12,258 nucleotides of DNA from Pseudobdellovibrionaceae bacterium (GTDB lineage Bacteria; Bdellovibrionota; Bdellovibrionia; Bdellovibrionales; JAMPXM01), in contig JAEUWE010000426.1 of assembly GCA_016791465.1 (NCBI GenBank), positions 1 to 12,258 on the forward strand, given 5' to 3'. The notes below the pieces were generated by a model. It was not told where the DNA came from. It saw only the letters and a list, made by a program, of their open reading frames with translations, and searched no databases. Below are positions 6,332-12,258 of this stretch, in pieces. Positions within the stretch are counted from its first letter, which is position 1; the number at the start of each line of letters is the position of its first letter. The position numbers and the translations under genes were made by a program.

Positions 6332-7897
6332 CTATTCGTTCATTGCGAACTGGATAAAGGTCCGAATGATTGCGCCCGATGCGCCCTTTCGAGGGTTGTA
6401 TGGAACGCGATCGCCTGTGTTCCATGCTGTGCCTGCGATATCGAAGTGCGCCCATGGGATGTCCTTGTCGACAAACTGCTCAAGGAACGCGGCGGCCGTT
6501 GCGGATCCCGCGCCTTTGCCCGAGCTCATATTCGACAAATCGGCGTATGTGCCCTTCATGTCGCGAGCATGATGATCGGTGAGCGGCATGCGCCAAACCC
6601 ATTCGCCCGACTCCTTGGCGGCATTTTCAATACGTGTTGAAAGCTTGTCGTTGCGAGTGAAGTAGCCCGTGTGGAGGTTGCCGAGTGCAACGGCCATAGC
6701 ACCAGTCAATGTCGCGACATCCAAAATGACAGCTGGTTTCTGTTCGCACGCATAAACGAGAGCGTCGTTGAGAATCAGGCGGCCTTCCGCATCGGTGTTG
6801 TTCACTTCGATGGTCTTCCCGTTGCGAGCAGTCACGATGTCGCCTGGTTTGTTGGCTGCTGGGCCAGGCATGTTCTCGGTCGCTGGGACAAGGCCGATGA
6901 CGTTGACCTTTAGTTTTAGTTTTGCGATTGCGAGCATTGTACCGATGACCGCTGCGCCACCGCACATATCGTACTTCATCTCTTCCATGCCGCCTGACGG
7001 CTTAATCGAGATGCCACCCGAGTCGAACGTCAGGCCTTTGCCCACGTAGCAAACGGGTTTCTTAGAAGCGGCAGCACCATTGTATTCCATGACAATGAAA
7101 CGTGGATCTTGTGATGAACCGAGCGAAACCGAAAGAAAGGAGCCCATCTTTTCAGATTTAATTCGAGCCTTATCCCAGACACTGACTTTGAGCTTTGTGC
7201 CCTTTGCGGCCTTTACTGTCTCGTCGGCGAGGATCGAAGGCGTCATTCGGTTGCCCGGACGATCTCCGAGCCAGCGCGAGAAGTTCACGCACTCACTGAT
7301 CACCTGAGCTGTTTCGAGGCCTTTTTCGTGGCTCTTGTTTTTGTGAGACGAGACCAGCGTGAGCTTTTCAAGGCCATCGTCTTTTTTATCAGTCTTGAAC
7401 TCGTTAAACCCGTAGGCTGCAAGCAAAATACCCTCGGTTACGGCCTGAGTGATTGTTTCAGCACTCAGTGCTGTGTGTGCGATTGAATCCATCGCAATAG
7501 CGGCGGATTTAATTTTGGCCGATTTGATTTGAGCAGCGGCTTGCGCTGCGGATTGGCGCAGTGTCTCTGCGGTCAGACCTTTTGCCTCGCCGAGCCCAAC
7601 GACGATAAGATGCTTGGTTCCCGAGAAATGCGTGTCGCGAAACAGCACGGCCTCTTGGGCTGCGCCAGTGAGTGTTCCGGACCCTGCTGCGGCAGAGACC
7701 TTGTCTTCGATCGCTTTGCTGACGCCTTCAACGAGAATCGTGGGAGTCGCTGCCTTCTTCTCTGCCTTTGTCGCCTTTTTGGAAACAAAAACGACAAGTG
7801 CATCGGACTTTAACTGCTCAAGATTCGACTTGATGAGTTCGACATTGATGGACTGTTTGCTCGATTGCTCGATGGACTGTTTCTTGTCTTGTGCCAT
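6332..7897 (-). CDS. pepA: Leucyl aminopeptidase, M17 family (PepA)
   Basis: A cytosolic di-metal aminopeptidase that removes N-terminal residues from peptides, probably as a hexamer. The 521-residue protein has the usual two parts: a variable N-terminal domain to about residue 185 and the conserved catalytic domain. Metal and catalytic residues are all present: K287 and D292 in VGKGLTFDSGG, K299, D310, and D369, E371 and R373 in the signature NTDAEGRLILNDAL. The ATG at 7897 has GGGGAAAGGG just upstream on the minus strand. Residues 5-17 contain a short in-frame repeat (KQSI twice), and the N-terminus is lysine- and alanine-rich. The gene is divergent from clpP across a 315-bp region and ends at a strong terminator. 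Some PepA proteins also bind DNA, but nothing here tests that. Confidence 0.96.
   Translation of the reverse strand: MAQDKKQSIEQSSKQSINVELIKSNLEQLKSDALVVFVSKKATKAEKKAATPTILVEGVSKAIEDKVSAAAGSGTLTGAAQEAVLFRDTHFSGTKHLIVVGLGEAKGLTAETLRQSAAQAAAQIKSAKIKSAAIAMDSIAHTALSAETITQAVTEGILLAAYGFNEFKTDKKDDGLEKLTLVSSHKNKSHEKGLETAQVISECVNFSRWLGDRPGNRMTPSILADETVKAAKGTKLKVSVWDKARIKSEKMGSFLSVSLGSSQDPRFIVMEYNGAAASKKPVCYVGKGLTFDSGGISIKPSGGMEEMKYDMCGGAAVIGTMLAIAKLKLKVNVIGLVPATENMPGPAANKPGDIVTARNGKTIEVNNTDAEGRLILNDALVYACEQKPAVILDVATLTGAMAVALGNLHTGYFTRNDKLSTRIENAAKESGEWVWRMPLTDHHARDMKGTYADLSNMSSGKGAGSATAAAFLEQFVDKDIPWAHFDIAGTAWNTGDRVPYNPRKGASGAIIRTFIQFAMNE
7847..7882. repeat. In-frame 12-bp direct repeat in pepA 5' end
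   Basis: GATGGACTGTTT occurs at 7847-7858 and again at 7871-7882, exactly 24 bases apart, so the repeat unit is eight codons and keeps frame. It encodes KQSI twice near the PepA N-terminus. Confidence 0.8.
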
Positions 7898-8212
7898 TAC
7901 GGACCCTTTCCCCGCGCCATTCTGTTATCAGACAGTGAGAACCTTACAAAAGTCGATGGCCTAAAGGCTAGCCAAGGTCGCGCTCGACCTATCGCAAAAT
8001 GCACTCAACCCACTGATCTGAGAAGATAACGACGCTATCATGCATGATGTGGCGTGGCAATTTGCGACTTCGTCTCATGATGGTTCGAGTCGGGTTATAG
8101 CTCGGAATTGGTTTTACCGATACGAGAACCGACAGGGTTCGATTGGCTGTTTCAGTTCAGTCGTCGATCCTAGACACAGCAGGAACGGAAACTGAGCGAG
8201 AAAGGCATTTTT
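7898..8212. other. Divergent intergenic region between pepA and clpP
   Basis: A 315-bp stretch with no convincing gene, small ORF or RNA. It must carry the promoters of both pepA and clpP. Seen directly: a 6-bp hairpin AGGTCG-CGCT-CGACCT at 7975-7990, a palindrome GGCTAGCC at 7966-7973, a perfect 12-bp palindrome at 8037-8048 and a matching half-site at 8076-8081. For pepA a weak minus-strand sigma-70-like pair (TTTTGT, 17 nt, ATAACA) lies close to the gene. For clpP I found no clear sigma-70, sigma-32 or CIRCE element. The clpP leader ends with GAGAAAGG at about 8197-8204 before GTG 8213. The trigger factor gene (tig), often found before clpP, is absent here. Confidence 0.6.
8037..8048. promoter_or_regulatory. 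12-bp perfect palindrome, candidate operator
   Basis: ATCATGCATGAT is a perfect dyad 165 bp before the clpP start and 140 bp before the pepA start. A second CATGAT half-site lies at 8076-8081, 33 bp further, about three helical turns away on the same face. A dimeric regulator serving one or both genes is possible. No known factor is assigned. Confidence 0.35.
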
Positions 8213-8815
8213 GTGGCGTTGATTCCCATCGTTGTTGAGCAGACCGCGCGCGGTGAGCGCAGCTACGACATCTATTCGAGGCTGTTAAAAGATCGGATCA
8301 TTATTCTCGGTACTCCGGTAACCGATGACGTGGCCAATGCGGTTATCGCGCAGATGCTATTTCTTGAGGCCGACAATCCGGACAAAGACATTCAGCTTTA
8401 CATCAACTCGCCGGGCGGCTCGGTTTCGGCGGGACTTGGCATCTACGACATCATGCAATTTGTGAAGTGTGATGTTTCGACGACGTGCATTGGTTTGGCG
8501 GCCAGCATGGGCTCGCTGCTTTTAACTGCGGGCACAAAGGGCAAGCGCTATATCCTGCCACACGCGCGTGTGATGATGCATCAACCGCATATTATGGGTG
8601 GTCTTTCGGGACAGGCGAGTGATATCGAGATCGCGGCCAATGAAATGCTCAATACGAAGATGCGACTGACGGAAGTCTACGCTCATCACACAGGCAAATC
8701 GGCGGATATGCTGGACACGGCCATGGATCGCGACTTCTATTTGAGCGCGACTGCCGCCCTCGAATTTGGATTGGTCGATCATGTGGTGCAATTCCGGAAA
8801 GGCTCTAAGACGTGA
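8213..8815 (+). CDS. clpP: ATP-dependent Clp protease proteolytic subunit
   Basis: The serine peptidase subunit of the ClpXP machine, which forms a tetradecameric barrel in the cytosol and degrades proteins fed by ClpX. The 200-residue length and sequence are typical. The catalytic Ser98 is in GLAASMGSLLL, His123 in MMHQP, and the Asp is D174 in MDRDFYLSA after a two-residue longer loop (HIMGGLSG) than in E. coli ClpP. The oxyanion-side motif NSPGGSVSAG is intact. The N-terminus MALIPIVVEQTARGERSYDI matches the processed start of other ClpPs, so little or no propeptide is expected. The start is GTG 8213 with GAGAAAGG upstream. The stop overlaps the clpX GTG by 4 nt (GTGA), so the two genes are translationally coupled. 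Confidence 0.97.
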   Translation: MALIPIVVEQTARGERSYDIYSRLLKDRIIILGTPVTDDVANAVIAQMLFLEADNPDKDIQLYINSPGGSVSAGLGIYDIMQFVKCDVSTTCIGLAASMGSLLLTAGTKGKRYILPHARVMMHQPHIMGGLSGQASDIEIAANEMLNTKMRLTEVYAHHTGKSADMLDTAMDRDFYLSATAALEFGLVDHVVQFRKGSKT

Positions 8816-10140
8816 CCATAAACAAGAAAGAAGCTGGCTCAGGAGTTCTCCGCTGTTCGTTTTGTAACAAGACACAGAACGAAGTGAAGAAATTGATTGC
8901 AGGCCCTGGCGTTTACATCTGTGACGAGTGCATCGAGCTTTGTAACGATATCATTGCTGAGGAGAAGGAGCGTGAGGAGACGGTCAAGCCGAGCCTCAAA
9001 GTTCCGAAACCAATCGATATCAAGAGCTACCTCGATGACTATGTCATTGGCCAAGAGCGCGCTAAAAAAGCGCTCGCTGTTGCCGTTCACAACCACTACA
9101 AGCGTATCAACTCGCTCGGATCAGGTCGCAAAGACGACGTTGAGCTGGCGAAGTCGAACATTCTCCTGATCGGTCCAACCGGTTCTGGAAAGACGCTGCT
9201 TGCGCAGACCATCGCCAAGATCTTAAACGTTCCGTTCGCTATGGCGGACGCGACGACTTTGACCGAGGCGGGCTATGTCGGTGAGGACGTTGAGAACGTT
9301 GTTCTCAATCTTCTTCAGGCCGCGGACTACGATGTTGAGAAAGCGCAAAAAGGCGTTATCTACGTCGACGAGATCGATAAAATTTCGCGCAAGAGCGAGA
9401 ACCCATCGATCACACGCGACGTTTCGGGCGAAGGCGTTCAGCAGGCGCTCTTGAAGATTCTTGAAGGTACGGTTGCCAATCTTCCGCCTAAGGGTGGTCG
9501 TAAGCATCCGCAACAGGAATTCATCCAAGTCGATACGACGAATATTCTGTTCATCGTCGGCGGTGCGTTCGTTGGCCTTGATAAGGTAATCGAAAATCGC
9601 CGTTCGTCGAAGTCGCTCGGAATTGCCGCTGACATTCGCAGCCAGAGTGAGCGCGACAAGGGTGAGCACATCCTTCAGTATGTTGAGCCAGATGATCTGG
9701 TTCGCTTTGGACTCATCCCTGAGTTCATCGGCCGTATGCCGGTGACCGCGGTTCTTGATCCATTGAGTGAAGAGGCGCTGATCGACATTCTTGTAAAACC
9801 AAAGAACGCTTTGGTGAAGCAGTACGCGAAGCTCATGGGCTATGAAAAGGTGGATCTGAAGTTCACTGACGAGGCTTTGCGTGCGATCGCGAAAGAAGCG
9901 TTGATTCGCAAAACCGGTGCTCGCGGTCTCCGCGGTGTTATCGAGAATGCGATGCTCGACGTGATGTACGAGATTCCTTCGAAGTCCAACGTGAAGGAGT
10001 GCATCATCGACGACGAGGTGATCACCAAGAAAAAACACCCAACTCTCGTCTATCGCACAGACGACGAGATGCGAGCTCTCGAGGCCGCCGAAGCGGCAAA
10101 GAGCTCTAAGGGCAGCACCGGATCAGCCGAAAGCGCCTAG
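8812..10140 (+). CDS. clpX: ClpX, AAA+ unfoldase of ClpXP
   Basis: The ATP-driven unfoldase that recognises substrates and threads them into ClpP. The 442 residues carry every expected module. An N-terminal zinc-binding domain has C15, C18, C37 and C40. Walker A GPTGSGKT is at 121-128, pore loop GYVGED at 154-159 and Walker B VIYVDEID at 182-189. A second pore loop region has GGRKHP, and the sensor/box region reads GLIPEFIGRMP. The ClpP-docking IGF loop position reads LGI (269-271). A short Ala/Ser-rich tail ends the protein. GTG 8812 is the start, inside the clpP stop. The C-terminal AAA+ lid region is complete and a strong terminator follows at once. The lon gene that often follows clpX is not here. 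Confidence 0.98.
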   Translation: MTINKKEAGSGVLRCSFCNKTQNEVKKLIAGPGVYICDECIELCNDIIAEEKEREETVKPSLKVPKPIDIKSYLDDYVIGQERAKKALAVAVHNHYKRINSLGSGRKDDVELAKSNILLIGPTGSGKTLLAQTIAKILNVPFAMADATTLTEAGYVGEDVENVVLNLLQAADYDVEKAQKGVIYVDEIDKISRKSENPSITRDVSGEGVQQALLKILEGTVANLPPKGGRKHPQQEFIQVDTTNILFIVGGAFVGLDKVIENRRSSKSLGIAADIRSQSERDKGEHILQYVEPDDLVRFGLIPEFIGRMPVTAVLDPLSEEALIDILVKPKNALVKQYAKLMGYEKVDLKFTDEALRAIAKEALIRKTGARGLRGVIENAMLDVMYEIPSKSNVKECIIDDEVITKKKHPTLVYRTDDEMRALEAAEAAKSSKGSTGSAESA

Positions 10141-10167
10141 TATTTTAGGCTGTTCTTGAAAGCGATG

Positions 10168-10203
10168 AAGCCGCAAAGACTTTGGTCTTTGCGGCTTTTT
10201 TCT
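10168..10203 (+). terminator. Intrinsic terminator of clpP-clpX
   Basis: AAGCCGCAAAGAC (10168-10180), loop TTTG and GTCTTTGCGGCTT (10185-10197) make a perfect 13-bp stem. Six T residues (10196-10201) follow. It begins 27 nt after the clpX stop. On the minus strand the hairpin is followed by TCATCG, not a T run, so any use by the convergent hydrolase gene would be weak. Confidence 0.95.
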
Positions 10204-11122
10204 AGAGCGACTCAGTAAACGCCGTTGCGACGGCCACAATATCATTTAGGACGTAAGATTCGATTGGCCCTAGAGTTGGCCTTCCATTGAGATCTGCTGA
10301 AAAGGCGTGCCCGAGACCATCATACACGTGCGCTGTGTGGACGGTCAGTCCGTCCTTTCTAAAACGCTCTATCTCGTCAGCAGGAGTGATGAAGTCATTC
10401 CTTCCTTGAAAAATGGCAACTGGGGCGGAGACCAGTACAATCCTCTCAGAATTAGCTGGGGCGGCTAGCATCTGACGATGATACGCAAACGGCTTGTCGT
10501 CATCGGGGTGAAAGATGTCTTGAGTGTTCAAAATTTTTGAAATCTCAGATTCGACATCTTCGAGTGTGGCATTTCTATTTTCATCGGGGCGTTCGGGGGA
10601 GCTTACAAGTTGGTACTCGATCAGTTCTCTGAATGATCTTGCGACGGCGCCGAGTAGAATGAGGCCCTTTACTTTGGATCCAAGCCGAATTGCACATTCG
10701 ACGCCGATGATTGTTCCTTCTGAATGTCCTAGGATAGTGAGCTCACTGGGCTCGATGCCTTGGTTTTTACAAAAGCAGAGAGAAGCATCAACCGCATCAG
10801 AGATGAGGTGAACTCGGTCTGCCGTTGCCCATAGACTTCGGTCGATGTCTCCCGTACTTCCTCTTATGCCGCGCTTATCATAGCGAAAAGTGGTGAACCC
10901 CTCGAGAACTAATGCATCGCTGATTTGCTTAAAAAGCTTCTCGGGCTTCCCGGTGAGCGTATGTTCGGCCGGAATCGTCTCATCGCGATCGACTTTTCCG
11001 GAGCCGCCTAACAAGAGAACGTGGCCCCTGTTGAGCGCGCCACCGATGCTTGGGGTCGCGATGGTTCCGTTAAGCGTGAGCCCATCGAGCGAAGATGAAA
11101 ACTGAAATTTACTCTCAACCAT
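10202..11122 (-). CDS. Alpha/beta-fold serine hydrolase
   Basis: A probable esterase or aminopeptidase-like hydrolase of the alpha/beta fold, 306 residues from the chosen start. It shows the oxyanion-side strand HVLLLGGSG (34-42), the RYDKRGIRGSTGD loop at 80-92, the nucleophile elbow GHSEG with Ser134, a probable catalytic Asp243 in GRNDFITP and His272 in GLGHAFS. There is no signal peptide, so it is probably cytosolic. The substrate cannot be told. A GTG at 11158 would add 12 residues, but the ATG at 11122 gives an N-terminus that starts directly at the first strand; neither start has a strong Shine-Dalgarno. The gene lies 72 nt after a small membrane protein gene on the same strand and may be co-transcribed with it. 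It converges on clpX. Confidence 0.88.
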   Translation of the reverse strand: MVESKFQFSSSLDGLTLNGTIATPSIGGALNRGHVLLLGGSGKVDRDETIPAEHTLTGKPEKLFKQISDALVLEGFTTFRYDKRGIRGSTGDIDRSLWATADRVHLISDAVDASLCFCKNQGIEPSELTILGHSEGTIIGVECAIRLGSKVKGLILLGAVARSFRELIEYQLVSSPERPDENRNATLEDVESEISKILNTQDIFHPDDDKPFAYHRQMLAAPANSERIVLVSAPVAIFQGRNDFITPADEIERFRKDGLTVHTAHVYDGLGHAFSADLNGRPTLGPIESYVLNDIVAVATAFTESL

Positions 11123-11194
11123 TCTCGAAAAGATAGCCGATGACCGTTGGCAATTCACGAAAAACCAAAGTATCTGCGAATATCGGCCTCGGCA

Positions 11195-11524
11195 CTACGA
11201 CCTGTTTGTTCTAAAAACGAGAAAGTACCAGGCGATCAGCGAGACTGTTGAGAGTGCAAGGGTTCCGATAAGCCCGAGAAGAGAAAACTCAGGCTTGGGC
11301 GGAGAAAAAACGTAACTGATATGCCACGGCAAAAAGAGATCCGGAAAATAGCTGTGCTCGCGGACGAGTGTCGGCGTGAAGATAAGGAGTTCGGCAAGAA
11401 CAAGCAAAGCTCCGTTTTGAAATGTCAGCGTGCTGATCTGTTTCGCGACTATAAAGTTAGCGGCGATCAGGGCAATGGGTCCCCAAAATATGTAAAGAGA
11501 GAAGATGATAAACAGAACTGCCAT
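11195..11524 (-). CDS. Small integral membrane protein, three predicted helices
   Basis: A 109-residue protein that I do not recognise. Hydrophobic segments lie at about residues 2-27, 37-52 and 80-103, separated by a short loop with HSYFPDLFLPWH and SPPKPEF. No lipobox and no catalytic motif are visible. The ATG at 11524 is supported by TGAGGTG (minus strand, 11540-11534) at 9 nt. It lies between the RAYT-like gene and the hydrolase, all on the minus strand, 47 and 72 nt away. Coding status rests on the ribosome binding site, clean membrane topology and lack of a competing frame. Confidence 0.6.
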   Translation of the reverse strand: MAVLFIIFSLYIFWGPIALIAANFIVAKQISTLTFQNGALLVLAELLIFTPTLVREHSYFPDLFLPWHISYVFSPPKPEFSLLGLIGTLALSTVSLIAWYFLVFRTNRS

Positions 11525-11571
11525 TTGAAACTACACCTCACGTGATTGCCCGCGGTCGAGCGACAAAACCT

Positions 11572-12114
11572 CTAAGAAAACGCATTCACCACATATCGCC
11601 ATCGTTCAGGTTTTAACATCTGCGACCTAGGCGGTACGGCGCCTTCTGCCTCAAGCTGATTGAGTGTGTGATAGTCCTTCACGACATTGTAGTCGCGGCC
11701 CCATGCTATAATGCGTGTGAAGGGGCGCGAGCTCCAAAAGCCCTGCTTGGTGTTTTCATCGCGCTTATGTTGAACAGCGCGCGCGATTCCGCCTGTGACG
11801 CCAGAGATAAACCCGCGCCAGAGAAACTGTTTTGAAAGCTTTAAAGTGATGTGCAGGTGATTTCCCGCATTCACAACGCGGTAAACGCTGACGCCGTGGC
11901 GCTTGGCGAGTTTTGCGATCACGGCTCGTACGACACCGTCGTATTTCAGGAGCGATTTTGCTCCTCGCGCATGGTCACTTCTTAAAACAACGTGCATCGC
12001 CTCTTTTGTTGCGAGCGGGCGGTACTGACGCGAAGCCCGCGTTGTCCGCAGGCCCGGCGAAAAAGCGCGTTCTTTTTTAGGAAAGCCATGAAAGGCGGGT
12101 TGTTTTCGCGACAT
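11572..12114 (-). CDS. Y1/HUH transposase of the RAYT (REP-associated) type
   Basis: A small single-strand DNA nuclease related to IS200/IS605 TnpA (Y1_Tnp domain). From the ATG at 12114 it has 180 residues. The HUH pair is H86 and H88 in NAGNHLHITLKL. The likely catalytic tyrosine is Y148 in KDYHTLNQ, with Q153 five residues on, as in this family. A basic N-terminal tail with RPLATKEAMHVVLRS leads into the domain. A TTG at 12147 would add 11 residues and looks less likely. All key residues are intact, so it may be active. No IS200 left or right ends, second ORF or target duplication is seen, which fits a solitary, possibly domesticated RAYT. A large inverted repeat lies just upstream at 12154-12246. 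Confidence 0.83.
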   Translation of the reverse strand: MSRKQPAFHGFPKKERAFSPGLRTTRASRQYRPLATKEAMHVVLRSDHARGAKSLLKYDGVVRAVIAKLAKRHGVSVYRVVNAGNHLHITLKLSKQFLWRGFISGVTGGIARAVQHKRDENTKQGFWSSRPFTRIIAWGRDYNVVKDYHTLNQLEAEGAVPPRSQMLKPERWRYVVNAFS

Positions 12115-12153
12115 GGTATCCCAGATGCAACTTTGCCAGTGCGACAAATAGTT

Positions 12154-12246
12154 GAGTGAACCGCCTGTCTTCTTTCAGACTTCTTCTTGCGTAAAAATGA
12201 AGGGAGTTTGAGGTGCACATGCACAGAAGTTACAGACGGCTCACTC
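12154..12246 (-). repeat. Long imperfect inverted repeat upstream of the RAYT-like gene
   Basis: GAGTGAACCGCCTGT (12154-12168) and ACAGACGGCTCACTC (12232-12246) are complementary at 13 of 15 positions. Read as minus-strand RNA, both exceptions become G·U pairs, so the stem closes fully. CTTCT (12169-12173) with AGAAG (12225-12229) adds five pairs across a two-base bulge. A small GTGC-ACAT-GCAC hairpin (12213-12224) lies inside. There is no T run, so it is not a simple terminator. It could be a REP-like target or a structured 5' leader. Confidence 0.6.
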
Positions 12247-12258
12247 GGGCTGATCGTT

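Noticed and set aside
8082..8091. tRNA-like T-loop GGTTCGAGTC in the pepA-clpP interval
   Set aside because: The flanking bases do not form the 5-bp T-stem, and no acceptor stem, anticodon arm or CCA context fits around it. A second TTCGA at about 8136 also fails.
9223..10038. Long antisense open frame (271 aa) opposite clpX
   Set aside because: It is a by-product of clpX codon use, with no family motif and low-complexity composition, and clpX is beyond doubt on the other strand.
10165..10201. clpX terminator as a bidirectional terminator for the hydrolase gene
   Set aside because: On the minus strand the stem is followed by TCATCG and lacks a T run, so only the plus-strand function is supported.

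Overview
The window reads as ordinary chromosomal DNA of roughly balanced GC from a Gram-negative bacterium. Lipoprotein signal peptides, a ferrooxidans-type GshA, PepA, a ClpP-ClpX pair, a formylglycine-generating-enzyme-like lipoprotein and a solitary Y1/HUH transposase of the RAYT type together suggest a Bdellovibrio-like (Bdellovibrionota, former deltaproteobacterial) genome. That assignment is inference from gene content, not a database result. No rRNA, tRNA, CRISPR array, prophage or complete insertion sequence was seen.

Layout. Bases 1-4419 are a compact plus-strand cluster: the tail of an unrecognised gene, an ArsA/Get3-like P-loop ATPase, a helical-repeat lipoprotein, an EI24/CysZ-like membrane protein and a glutamate-cysteine ligase. 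Start and stop codons overlap or lie within 18 nt from the ATPase onward, so these genes are probably co-transcribed. Bases 4487-5560 hold a separate FGE-like lipoprotein. It converges on a minus-strand unit, 7897 down to 5591, made of pepA and a small membrane-anchored hypothetical protein. Between these two minus-strand genes lies a strong intrinsic terminator whose 3' arm is also the ribosome binding site of the second gene.

A 315-bp divergent intergenic region (7898-8212) separates pepA from clpP-clpX. It carries a perfect 12-bp palindrome, a half-site 33 bp away and a small hairpin. ClpP and ClpX overlap by 4 nt and end at a textbook terminator. The usual neighbours tig and lon are not in the window. 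From 10202 to the end everything is on the minus strand: an alpha/beta hydrolase, a small three-helix membrane protein and a RAYT-like transposase. Upstream of the transposase lies a long imperfect inverted repeat that pairs completely only on the minus strand.

Functionally, pepA and clpPX are protein-turnover genes. The first cluster may connect membrane transport or assembly with thiol metabolism, but this rests on gene order alone. The points most worth checking are the terminator/Shine-Dalgarno overlap, the missing canonical start codon in front of the ArsA-like P-loop, and the structured element next to the RAYT gene.
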